Shown here: positions 35,501-48,900 of the stretch, piece after piece
How positions within the stretch are numbered: position 1 is the stretch's first letter
How the letters are laid out: each line of letters opens with the position of its first letter
Origin: Paragorgia papillata
Lineage: Eukaryota > Cnidaria > Anthozoa > Scleralcyonacea > Coralliidae
Length of the DNA stretch: 64,000 bases
Assembly: GCA_035771165.1 (NCBI GenBank)
Contig: JAWNZC010000322.1
Coordinates: forward strand, 3,619,501 to 3,683,500
Direction of reading: 5' to 3'
Notes under the pieces: generated by a model
The model's input: only the letters and a program-made list of their open reading frames with translations
The model's database searches: none
What the model was told of the DNA's origin: nothing
Made by a program: the position numbers and the translations under genes

Positions 35501-38500
35501 CGGTACAAGATATCGTGAAATACCGTTTTCCCAGCGTTTCTTTTAAAATTCGCTGTTTACACATGAACTTGTCAAAACCATTTGGATAATAAAACTCATT
35601 TGCATCCCCATAGCTCTCTGTTGAATATATTTTTTCTGTGGCAAGCGAAATAGTTATGAAAATCGATCAATTTTAATTATGACAGAATGTAAAAAAATAA
35701 CTTTTTGGACCGCGGTCCAAGATATCGTAAAAAACTGCCCGCTCACGTAGCCAATCAAATTGCAGGAAAGCCTAGGATTCCGCCCGCTCACGACAAATAA
35801 AAAAATAAAAAAAAATAAAAAAGATATATGTTTTGCGATAAGTCATTATGCAAAGAGTGACGTAAAATTACCTTATAAGTTAAATTTGTCTATCAAACAA
35901 ACTGAAATATCTCAAAACCGAAGCAAGGAAACCAAAAATTGCAAAATAAGTTACTCTATCATTTTAAGTGTTCTTTTAAATAAGACAAACTTTGAAGTTT
36001 TACTATTACTTTGAAGTAATATATACAATATGAGCGACAGAGCTGTATGAGCATTTCAATCCCATTCAGTTCGGACGCGAATGTTGTATACGACTTACCC
36101 AATTCATACACCCAATTATTCAGGTTTATCAACAATCTTTAAAATATAAGCTATTCTGAAGCTGAGAAAATCGACCGGAAAGTTTATGTAAATCAGAACG
36201 AATTTGTATCCGAGTTGCAACACCTGATTAAATATTCGTTTCTTTTGAATTTTCTTTATGAATTAGTAATGATTGAATAAGTACTATTTACAATATGAAT
36301 ATGTTGTATCGCTATATATAAACAACTCGATCCGAAGGCAAGAGGTTGTATATCTGATACAACACGAACGCGAATATCGGAAATAGCTTGTGATACTACT
36401 CACACACATAAACGTTCGAATTCATCGAAAACCCTGGAGATAGAAATTATTTTAGCTGAGAAAATCAAACGAAAAGTTTATGTAAATAAGGAGAATTTTG
36501 TATCAGCAGTTACAACACCTGATAAAACTTTTTTGGGTAATTATAATATTACAAGGGGGTTCTATTTGAAAAACAACAGCACTAAAAAAATATAAGTTAC
36601 TTTTAAATAAAAGGGTCACGTAATCCTGAATGCAAAATATAAATTACCTTCTGGCAAATCCTTGCCTTCTGGATCAAGTGAGAATGTAACGTGACCGTTA
36701 ACTATCTCGCTTTGAATATTTGTTGCTGTGAGTGGATGATGGCGAGCATCTGAGTGAACTCTTGGTTGTACAACACGGTCTGACTGATGATCATCATTAT
36801 GTTCTTCTTTATGCTCTTGATTATGTTGTTCATTATGTTGTTTATTATGCGGTTCATCGTGATCATCATCGTGATTATCGTCATCGTGATCATTATGCTG
36901 ATTACCGTCATGATTGTTTTCTAACGGAATCTCGTTTAGTGCTACCTCATGGTTAATCAAGTTGAAAGCACCAGGGTTACCAGCATCCTACGCAAAAAAT
37001 ATTTTCCCGTCAATAAATTTTCTTATTACGTAAACACAAGATTTGTATAACTTTCATGTAGTTAAATGGAATTTAAGTAAGTTAACAACTAAGAGCGGTC
37101 AGTAAAGCGGGACAGCGGTCTCTAGCGGGTCAGGCAGGCGCAAGTGGTCGTCAGTTGGACGTGGTGAGTATTGCTCAACGTAGCGTGGCGGGAAGTACGG
37201 TTCATCGAAGCGTGAAAGTTGTTGGTGTGTATCTTCCCCCCTCCCTAAAACAAAAATTAATTTATTTTATTTTTTCTTCTTCTTTTGACTCTATACCTTC
37301 CACTGGGTGTGGGGGCTTATGGCTGGGTGTGGGGAAGTGGAAGCCCCTGGATGACCCAGGCACCCAACCTGCACAAGTGATGCAGTTGTTAAAGGCAATC
37401 TTAACCCCTTAACAGGCAAGTTTATGCATGAGGTACCCAGTTGACAAGTAAAATCGTCTGGCGTTAGTAAAATATATAAGTATAGGGACTATGAGTATGA
37501 GTAAAATATATAAGTAAGGACAAAAATGTCTGATTTCCTGTTAAAGGGTTGTCGAATCATGTCTCGCTACCCAACCCTAACTCCTTTAACGAGACACGAA
37601 TCAACAACCAGAACTTGGGTATGTGTGAACTGATGTCTTACCGTTACTCCAGTAGCTATCTGTTCTTCTTCTTCTTCTTTTTCTTCTTCTTCTTTTTCTT
37701 TTGGGTTTTCGTAATCTGTATAAAATCCGGAATAACAAAACGTCATGAGTGCATTGTCTAGCATAGTTAATTACTGCTGGTTGATTATATTTATTGTAAT
37801 ATGCGAATGTAATACAAATAACTAGATACAAGAAGAATTTCTTTACTAGAACAAAGATTTCTCCCTTCCGGAAAACTGTGGACTGTCTAATAATTTTTAA
37901 TACTTAAAAAAATAACTCTATAGGGTTGTGCAAAGAACTAGAATGAAGCAGATATCTACAATAGAAAACGTTTGAGGGAAAATAATTTAATTTTTCGTAG
38001 CTTTTTCCTATATATTGTGTTGGCCATATGTAGTAAGGTGGTTCAATACATAGATCTGAGATTCACTGCATAGTTTCCAGTGTTAGTTTTCATTAATTAA
38101 AAGCTTTTCACCCGCAGAGTTTACATAAAGAGAGAAATATATCTCGACATATATGCAAACGCTACAAGTAATATAAATCTTTTCAGCCACCACCACCACC
38201 ACCACCACCACCCCCACCACCACCAGAAATATGTATAATGAACTAGATGTGCTCAGACCTACACTACAAAACATTATGGGCAATTAAAAAACTTAATATT
38301 TCTCATTATTTCTCGAGGTGATATAATAGTACCTGTGTTGGCAATAGAAGAAAGTGGTTCCTCTTTCTCTTCAACTTCAACTCTGTCACTGTTCTTAATC
38401 ACTTCAATATTTTGATTCGTTTCGTTATATAATGCGTCATGAACTTCACTGTCAGACTGATTGTGATCAAAAGTTCCTTGAGCACTGGTTTCAAGAATTG

Positions 38501-40062
38501 CGCCCTTCTCTTCAACACCATTCATCGTGCTCGCAGGTGCAATCGGATCTGGGCTTGAATCTAGACTTTCAACATTTGTGCTTTCATAATCCTCCGTTAG
38601 TTTACTTGCAAATGTAAACGATGTATACTGATCCAGATCACTGTTCAAGTTCTGCCAGTAAACATGCTTTTCCTCTTCGTCATTCGATGGCTTTACGTCC
38701 TCTTCGACGTTACTCTCTTGATTTTCTAGCGTATTTTCTTCTATTGTTAACTTATCATTTTCATGGGAACCTGTACTTTCGACTGAACTTGTTGACATTT
38801 TAGGCAATGGTTGGTTAAATGTTGCTTCTTCGTCTGGTGAAGGTGCAGTAAGTAGCTTACTCCAAAAGGTCGCTGGATTTGAGTCTTTACCTTCATCCGC
38901 TTTCTGTTTTTCCTATTCAAAAACAAAACATTCTTTACACAACAGAAAGATCTTGGGGAACATCCCCCACATTTGACTTTAATTCAAAGTGTCACCTACA
39001 GAAAAATGGGAAATCAGTTAGACGGTTTAACTTCGACTCTTAGCTTGATTTTATTCATCATTTGCTTTCAAGGTGTGTCACTTGACAGACAGACACCAAA
39101 CGTTTTCTTCCATGCAGTCAGAACATATTACATTTCTAACTTGTATATTCTGAAAGCATATATCAGAGTTCCCGCCAAGATTTTCATTGGCCCCAAAAAA
39201 TCATGATTAAATATATCTCATAATATGATCAAGTAGGTTTTCTTTGATGTACCGCGGTTTATATATATATATATATATATATACATCTATATCTATATAT
39301 ACAGGTTATAAACCTCCAAACCTTATATAAACCTCGCAATAACAATAGTCACAAGCTCTTTTCCTATTGAATTCTTTGGAAAACCTGCTTGATCATGTTA
39401 TAAATAACTTAAGTACCTAACCTTAGTTTATTGTTTATATATCGCTAATAAACTTCGGGTTAAGTGCTTAACCTACACATAATTTTTTCCTACATGTAGA
39501 TTTGTTTATATAATTTTTCAAGGGCGGAACAATTTAGGTTTCATTATTAAACAGCCACAGGCCCTCAGGTAATTAACTATTTGAAACGACGACAAAGTTT
39601 GAGTTGTTGATAAAAAAGTGTCCTCAAAAAATTGTTTTCTTAACTTAAGCAACATTCAACTGCTCAAATTGTTTCCTTAAATGTCCATCAAGCATGAAGA
39701 ACATGCATGCAGTCATAAATTTAGTTATAACCAAAACTAAATTCTAAAATGTTATAAGAACTAACCGTCTCAGGTTGAGTATCATTTCCTGGAAGAGCAG
39801 GAAACGCAGGAAAAGTGCTTTCAGACATTTCAAAAAAACCTTGATCCTGAAAAATATAGTTTGTTGTAATAAGTAGAAAAATTGACAAATTGCAAGCACA
39901 GATATCTACATTATTTTTACACAAGCTTTTACGAGAAAAACTGCTCCCTTTTCCATTTTATTTTCTCCAGATTATACTTTGTTCATTCGAATCTAATAAT
40001 TAAACCTTTATGATTATCTTTGAAAACATGTTAAATGATAGACCGCCGTGTTTAAATTTTAA

Positions 40063-40139
<77 letters not shown>

Positions 40140-41993
40140 GACAGACAGACAGACAAAATGGCCTCCCTAAAAGTGTGACAAGAGTAGAAACTTCTTACTT
40201 TTGGTAGATTTTTTTGTTTGTTTTTGAGATCATAAACAATAGCAACATTAGTAAAACAATCAAATTTCCAGAAGCTCCTCTGTCAAAAAAAAACTTGCTT
40301 TCAACTTATTTGAAGACAATTCGTGTTCTTAGTCATCCCTACGCTTTTGAGCTACAACACCATGTCAAATTTCGTTCGACGTCAAACGTTCTCGCAGTTT
40401 AGGCATTCCACTTGTCTATATACGGCTCTAAACCATTTCTCTAGCAATCGAGTAGCAACAGGCTAGAGTAAAAATGTTAAAACCACCGTACTCGTGCAAA
40501 CCTTAAAGCCTGGGGCACACGCTACGATTTTAGTTGGCTGGTCAACCGATAAAAAGCGGTGTTTACCATACATGTGTGCCATTTTCATGTAAAAACTCAG
40601 TGATCAGTGAACGATAAAAATTGGTAATCGCCACACACGGCATGATGCCATATCTTGACCGATTTTAATCGGGAAGTATCAAACACCAGTTTGATATTTT
40701 ACGGCGAAAACCGGCAGACTAAAATTGCTCTGTAATGACACCGCACACGTAACGATTTTGATCGTAAGCCCTAAATTTAGTCGGCCGATAAAAATCGGCT
40801 GACCAAAATCGTAGCGTGTGCGCTAGGCTTAACCTGCCAATTTTGCTCATCTCTAAGTGTAAATACTTGACGATAAATAGATTTCTTTACCATTCTTCAA
40901 AAAGTGTTTAAGCAAGTCTTCTTAATGAAGATATTTCGCTTTTGCAACATTCAGATAAGTTTATTTTAGTTGTAAAGCCTGTTTTAAACGAGAACGCAAG
41001 TTAATTTGTAATGTCACTAGTCCAACGACGGCACAAGTCGTCGCAAGTTGAAAGAAACTTGTGATGTAATTTGAACAAACTGAAATTAATCGCAAGCCAC
41101 CGCACGTCATCACAAGTTGCCGGTCAAACAAGGCAGAAGCTAAAACTTGCAATGACTTGTCTTCGTGTTCGAGCCAGGAACATTGATTAATGTATAAACA
41201 AAGAGCATCAGTATTTAAATGTTTAAAGATACCAAAATACTACAATACTGGGTCGGTTGCTACTCTGTTGCTACATGAACATAGTTTAGACGCGTAAGGC
41301 GACACAGACTATTAATTATTCCGAATTAATATTCGCTTATATGCATATAAATTGGCCTTTCTGACTGAACTCGTTTTCATGTACGAAATTCGAAAGAATC
41401 TTTACTCCAAAACGAGGTCAGATGGAAAATTTACATCAATATGAATACATTTTTAATCGTTGGTCGTTTATAAATAACATCTACAGTACTACAATAATTA
41501 TTCCAACAACATAAGACGAAAAGTTCAGTTTATATTATATTATATTATATTATATTATATTATATTATATTATATTATATTATATTATATTATATTATAT
41601 TATATTATATTATATTATATTATATTATTTTATAAAATAGGTTGCGTCTTACGCACGCTGTGATTGGTCAATTACCGTATTTATATCAGGCTATGTAAAC
41701 ACGGTTGTGATGTCACGGCACATTTTTTAGCCTTATTTCATAAAAGAAATAGAAAATGGATGCCCTGTGTTTATATAACCTGATGCAAACACTCGAGTGA
41801 GTTGGGAGAATTCGAAAGTACTTATGTAAACCCTCGCCTACGGCTCGGGTTCACATAAACTTTCGAATTCTCCCAACTCACTCTCGTGTTTGCATCAGGC
41901 TATATAAACACGGGCGGCCATTTTCTATTTCTTAAATATTATATTATATTATATTATATTATATTATATTATATTATATTAGATATACATAAT

Positions 41994-42043
<50 letters not shown>

Positions 42044-42936
42044 TATATTTATTATATAGCATGCTGTCGGATATGAGCTTTTGCGTAATCTGATTGGTTC
42101 CCTACTACCAGGCTATCAGCTCATATCCTACTAGTAGAGAAAAAACAAGATGGCGGCATGTTTTTTTAAACTGCCGAAAAGAGTTGATATCAAACCAATG
42201 TATAAAAAAAAAACATTGTGTAAAAATACATTAACAGATACACAATTTAGCATGTTAAATGGTAAAATTCACCTAAAAATTACGTCTTTTTACTTAAAAA
42301 ACCCGACTAAATTAACGGGTTGATATTAATTTGTTGCCAAACAAAGAAACTCACGGTTAAAATCAAGCTTACAACTCACATTTCGTAGGAGATTACCAGT
42401 AAAGAGACTTTTTTTTTATTTAGATAAGCATTTGGAGTAGTAAAAAGCATGTTCTTTTTCAAAAACAACCCGAACTAAAGTAATTTAGTTTCACTGCCGA
42501 AAGTGCTTCAGTTTCATTTTTGCATGAAATCAAAACCTTTTTCACGACAGCAACGCTAATATAAACAACTGACCCACCTTTTGACTTCATAAAGTTCCAT
42601 TTAATCTTTTTTGTTGATCTGCTTAACACATTTTTTGCCTCTCGAGCAACATTTATACAACATTTCGAAGCTGTTTACCGAACAGCTCAGCGAGAATCTC
42701 TATGTGAATGCATCATTACGCATGGCGGAAGTATTAGTTGCCTATGCCGGAAGTTTGTTGTTTCAAACATTTCGCTGTAATTTTGTCTCTTGTACAGTGC
42801 TTGGCTATATAATAAAACAGTTATACCATTCGCTCTCGTTGTATACGAACTAATAGCCAACTCGGCGAAGCGCCTCGTTGGCTATGAGCTCATATACAAC
42901 TCGAGCTCATGGTATAACTGTTAAATATATACACAC

Positions 42937-42967
<31 letters not shown>

Positions 42968-45900
42968 CATATACATATACCATCATTCTACGACCTCACA
43001 ACTTAACCATGTAGCTCAGTCGGTAGAGCGTCGGACTAGTAAACTGAAGGACACCGGTTCGAATCCATGCAGTCGCGGTCGAGTAGAGTTAATTTCCCTG
43101 CTCAGGGCGGTTTCCACCAGGCGACATTTTTCGCGCGAAGCGATTTTTTCTTTTGTCTTATAAGCCGCTTTGGACAGTTTTTTGAATTATAACAATACAA
43201 AGTCGATTTGCGCGAAAAAAGTCGCCTAGTAGAAAACCGGCTTCCCCGATATGGTTGGTCACTTGGAGTAGCACCTAATATCATTATCTGTATATTACTA
43301 ACCAGAGAAATATTTTCGCTGTCTCCTTGGTATGCTGAATCCCTTCTATCATCTTTAGTTCTTGGATTTCCATTCCGACGACGCCTGTTTTTCTCTCCTC
43401 TTTGCCTCCCAGACTGCTCGTCCTGTTTGAAAGTACAAACAATTTTAAGAAATAGTTTTGTTTGAGCTAAATTACAACAAAATCGATCAGTTTAAAAACT
43501 TTTTAACAACATAGGCGTTGGTTCATTAAGTATAGGAACACATGGGCTCATTATGTTAGACGGAGAATTGCAATGTTATCGCTATAACAATTCTGCGTTT
43601 GTATGATAAATAGCGAGCTAGAGAATAATGATGGCTCTATAATATATAATAATTATTGAACTCCTGATTTTCGGAGTTTCCGCGTGCGCATACATGCTGA
43701 AATCATTGAAAACTTTAAAAGCTCAGTTATTCTTAATTATATTGTTACTTCAGAAAAACAGAAGTGACTATTTTGGAAACGGGGGTAGTGCGACAGTACA
43801 AACAAAAATACATACCTGCCCTTCTTGTTGATTTCTTTCAAAGTTTTCATTAGTCTATACAATAACATTCCAAACACAATACACTTAGTTAAATATAACA
43901 TCTTTATGTAATATTTCTCAAACTCATTAATAATTCATGAAGAAAATTCCAAAGAAATCAATATTTAGAAATCATAAATATCAGTATTTAGAAATCGGAG
44001 GAAGATTAAAGTCAAATTTAGCAAAGTTTGAGGTCGATTTTCTCTTAAAATTTTAGATCGGATAAAACACGTACTGTGAATAGCTTCAAAAACGACCAAT
44101 TTGGTAAGTTCATTGGCGTAGTAATTTTGAAAAATAAAGTTGTCTAAGCCGAGAAAATCAAAGCTAAAGTTTATGTAAATTAGGAGGATTCTTTATCAGA
44201 CCACGGACATGGTACTGATTTCCTTTGTGTTTTCCTCATGAATTATTAATGCAGTCATTATCACACAGGGCAGTCGAGGTGACGGCAGGGGGGGGGGGGG
44301 AGAGTTGCCTGCGGCCCCCAACTTGAGAGTCCACCCTCAAATATTTTTGACGTAAGAAATCGCAGGGGTCCCAAATCGATATTTTGTCCCGGGCCTCCCA
44401 AAACTCTTGGCGGTCATGTCTTCATATACGAAAACTCATGACAATAGCTTTATTATTTTTAAGATACTTCAGCTCTATTTATGCAACTAAATCCAATTCC
44501 TGAAGGCTCTACTTTTTGCAATTGTTTGAATCTTCGTGTTTTTGTCTCAAGTGTTCACGCTTGTAATTTTTTTCATAATTTTCAGCATACCTTTAGCTTA
44601 GCTCATCATATACAGTTATAGATTTTAAGTATGATTTACCTTTCTACTCCTATTCGACCTCCTAGCTCTCCGTCCAGTTTTCTGATCATCACTTCCACCT
44701 AAAGTAAAATGAAAACAAAAACAAAAATTACTTCGAAATCAAAATTACCTGACAAAAAGTAAGGAATGTGTAACAATAGAAGAGCTATATAGCAGTAAAA
44801 TTTGATTTTCAGTTGGGAAACATCTCAAATTCGTGCAAACATACGACCGTTCTTTAGATGAGCACTACTGCTAAATGTGACTCCGCATAACCCGAGTTTT
44901 ATAAGATTGTTCTGACGTTCAAGTAAAACATGCAAGAGTAATACCAAACTTCCCAAGTTTCTGGCTCGTTTTCTCATGGCACAAATCTTAAATATTTCAA
45001 CACTTGACACAATAACTTTGAAAAACTGAAAATAGCCATATGATAAGAAATCATTAACCGAGAACGAAATCATAAACATTTATTAACCTCGTTTGCTCGG
45101 TCTGTAGCAGAAAATACGAGACTCTCGAAACGTTTTTAGTTGGTATGGTATTTTTCCGTAGAGATCGAGCGAACGAGGTTAACAATCTCTTAATATATGC
45201 AACACTGTTCAAAATCAGGAAAATCGATAGACCATAGATTCGATCGGATTATACTGAAAACGACTAAATAGAATTTTCTGTGGCCGGTGGGCGTGGAAAA
45301 TTATTGCTCAGCTATACGCATGCGCCAAATCAGCTGCGTCTTTCGAAATTCAGTCACCACGTGACTATACTGTTCTCGATCACTTGATTTAATAAACTCG
45401 AGTGGAAGAGGAGTGGACGGGATCCCCAAGGGTGCATTTGCCTATATCGCGAACATTAATAGTAGTGTGTGGTAATTATGAATAAAAGGGTTTCCTGTAT
45501 ATACTTTACGCTACAACTTACGCGATCCATTCTCTCCACAGTTATCTTGTTTCCTGTGGTAACCAGACAAATCCCGGTAGCTAGAATCGTTCAGTTTAAG
45601 ACTAGAGAATGGAACAACTCTCCTAAAGGTAAAAGATGTAAGAATTACATAACATTCTTATGTTACGCGTTTGATCCTCCCCCATGCAGGACGTGAACAT
45701 TTTCCAGAGTAACTTGAAGTAAAAAATAACTTGAAGTATCATTAAACTTTCGATAAGGCCCGGGCTTATATTTATTGCAAAGACTTTCTGGGGCTTATGG
45801 TCGACAGGACTAGAATACCCTACACCAAATCACTTCAGAGTATATATTTCATTAATAGTATAGTAGTAGTAATGGTTAACTTAAAATTCTGTGCTACTTT

Positions 45901-48900
45901 GGCACTATGAACACTAACCCAATATTTATTTATTTTATTATTTTCCTTTTCAAGAATCTCTTTTTGTTTGATGATTATCATAATTAATACTTGAAAATTG
46001 TAAATAAGTAAACTATGTGTGTCAATAAAGCTATTATCTAGACCCTGCCATCTGAGTACCAGTCAACCTCGTACCCAGAATCTTATTAGAGACCTTACGA
46101 TACCCCGGGTTCGGTTTACGGGTACGGATAATCTACCCGTACCCGTAGTCGTATGTACGGGTATAGATCGTGATTTACCACGGGAAAACGGGTAAATATT
46201 ACGAGTGAACAAAAATGGCGATACCCGTACCCGTAAACCGAACCCGGGGCATCTTAAGGTCTCTAATGCCGCTAGCTCCCCCGCTCTTTTTGTAGCGTGG
46301 AGATAACAGCCTGGGTAACACCCGTCAGTAGCTTAATTGTTAGAGACGAGTGCCTCATCGGCAATCAGAAAGTCACGAGTTCAATTGCAGTCTGTATAGA
46401 TCAATGATTCAGCAATTTGAAATTAACATTCGAGTAAAACTAGCTCAAAGCGTAACAACAGTATATGTCTAATTCGAGCTAGCTTGTATACATATATTTA
46501 CATTTAACAAGACTTCCTAAAACAAACAAGTCGTATATGGATTATACATTAACAGAAAAACGTGAGAACTATTTCAAGTTAAATTAATTAATTAACATCA
46601 AAGACTTTTGTGATAATTTTCCAATCCGATACTTACCTGTCTTTTAACACAGGAATCCAAATCTAAAAAAGAAAGAAAACCACTCCAGACACTGAAAACA
46701 GATGAGCAATGGTTTGTGTTTATAGCTGACCCAGCAACACTGGTCTTCGCACTTCGATCAGATAGGGCACTAATCAAAATTGTTAGCAAAATTTCCGAAT
46801 GACCTTCATCGCCAGCGTACGGTTTACAGTCAAGAAACATATGCCTTTCGACTTCTGCCGGACCTCTTTGTTGGTTGGTCTTATTCTCCCCACTAACTGC
46901 TGCCTCTTCCATTATATCTCAAATTGAATTGCCAATCACGGCTCTAGTACCAAAATCCGCAGCTAAGCGTGAAGCCGTTCATTATCTGACGTAAAAACAC
47001 TGAGAAGTGTGTTGAAAAACAGGGTGAGTTTTTTAACAAACTTAATTCAAGTTGTTTTCATATCAAATGATAAACGGCTTTCAAAGTGTATAGACGACCT
47101 CTTTTCAAAGGAATGAGTAGTTTAGAAGAAATTTGAGGTAAACTATTTTTTGATAATTAAAGCATATTTATATACGGACCACGTCTCGGCAATTCACCGT
47201 GGCAAAAAAGATGGCGACATGTACGTTTTACTATAATCCTTTGTGTCCACAGAGCTATAAGGACGCTCAAATTGGTAAGAAGAAAGCTGTTATCTATTAA
47301 ACCCACGTTGACATGTCAAACAATGTTTTATTCTTGTCCAAACACCTTAAATAATTCATGAGGAAAACACAAAGGAAATCAGTACCATGCGTGTCCGTGG
47401 TTTTATATCTGATAAAGAAACCTCCTCATTTACATCAACTTTAGCTTTGATTTTCTCGGCTTAGACAACGTTATTTTTCAAACTTACAACGCCAATGAAC
47501 TTACCAAATGGGTCGTTTTTGAAGCTATTTAAAACATTCGCAGTACGTGTTTTATGAGATCAGTCTAAAACACTCAGCTATCGCCTCGTGTTTTAAATCT
47601 GATAAAACACTGCTGCTCAATGCTGAATTTTAACCACAATAATTTCGCTTCGTTTTTACGTTTGCTTACCTTGCAGGAGTTCTCAAAAACATCATCGATG
47701 ATTGCTGCATAAGAGTGATCATCTGAAGGGTGTTTAACCTGTTATCCAAAACAAGATTGCTTAATAGATTAAAGCAGTTCTTAAATCACAAACTGCAGTA
47801 ATTGCCGATACAAAAACTAAACCAAAAATATTCGACCACTGCAAAAACAATACAACGTAAAACAAACAAGTTTACCTTGCACCGGTCTCCCCTTTTAAAT
47901 TGGATTGTCGCAGCTACTGTTTGATCTTTTTGCTGTTGTTCTATATGTAAAATAAATTAAATATTGGTTAGCATACTAATTCTGTGATACATTACTTAAT
48001 CTGTCACATTAAGGCTTTGGTAGAAAAAATTGGAGAAAACTAATCAACAGAACTATACAATAAGTATTGTTATATAGCTAGAGTTTTGCTGGATAAAACG
48101 ATGACTGTCATTGGTTGGTTTGTGGTCACATGACCTTAGCTAAATTTCAATGTAGACCGAGCGGGTAATCCTATAAACAAAAGCTTGTTTGGCACAAAAA
48201 AGATTATTTATAGGTCTTCAAAGCATGTGTGAAGATTAACTGGAGAAATGTATTGCTGTTCGTTTGTTCTGAGACTCATATTTGTTTGGTTGAAGTGAAA
48301 TTAGATGTTTCCCTCGACTTCGTCTCGGGAAACATTTAGACTCTCGGAAAACAAAACTAACTGTTTCCCTCGGGAGCAGACATTAAGTGTATAATCACGA
48401 TCGGAAATCGCATAGAAAAGCGGCCACTTTCATGGGGCAGTTCGCAGTCCACGTGCGTGCTGGCTCAAGTGAGTTGTCGGCCGTGTATTGACGACGTTTA
48501 CACGCAAGATATTCGTTCTACGCATGCGTAGCTAATACAGGTCAGCCCGTATTTCGCGAGCCTCGACAGCCGCCATTTCCGATCGTGATTATATAGCTTG
48601 GTTTTCACTGGATGTAACTCGGACTGTCATTGGTTCATTTATGGTCATTGTCACAAATCAAATGTTTCCCGCGCGGGAAACAATTGAAACAATTGCTGCC
48701 TGGTTGAGCTACAATTGCTCACTGTGTTCAGTGAAAATTTAGCAAAAACCCAGTTAAATAACAAAACATTCAATGTCTGATCCCCCCCTGAAAAGACTCT
48801 TCTTCTTGTTTATTAAACAGTACATGCAAATATTCCAATCGTTAAATCTACACAATGTTATAATTTCGTTAGGTCACAATTTGTATTTTCTTTATTCTTT

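Noticed and set aside
40010..40207. Gln/Thr/Asp repeat ORF
   Set aside because: Made by the (ACAG)n microsatellite.
43012..43085. Functional tRNA-Thr(AGT)
   Set aside because: A- and B-boxes are good, but the T-arm and acceptor stem do not pair; listed as tRNA-like instead.
46598..46912. 104-codon - strand ORF starting MEEAAVSGENKTNQQ, overlapping a microexon of the OTUD4-like gene
   Set aside because: Its frame differs from that of the microexon, splicing at the GTAAGT leads to a quick stop (next exon begins GAAACAAGATAA), and no homology is recognised. An alternative first exon cannot be excluded.
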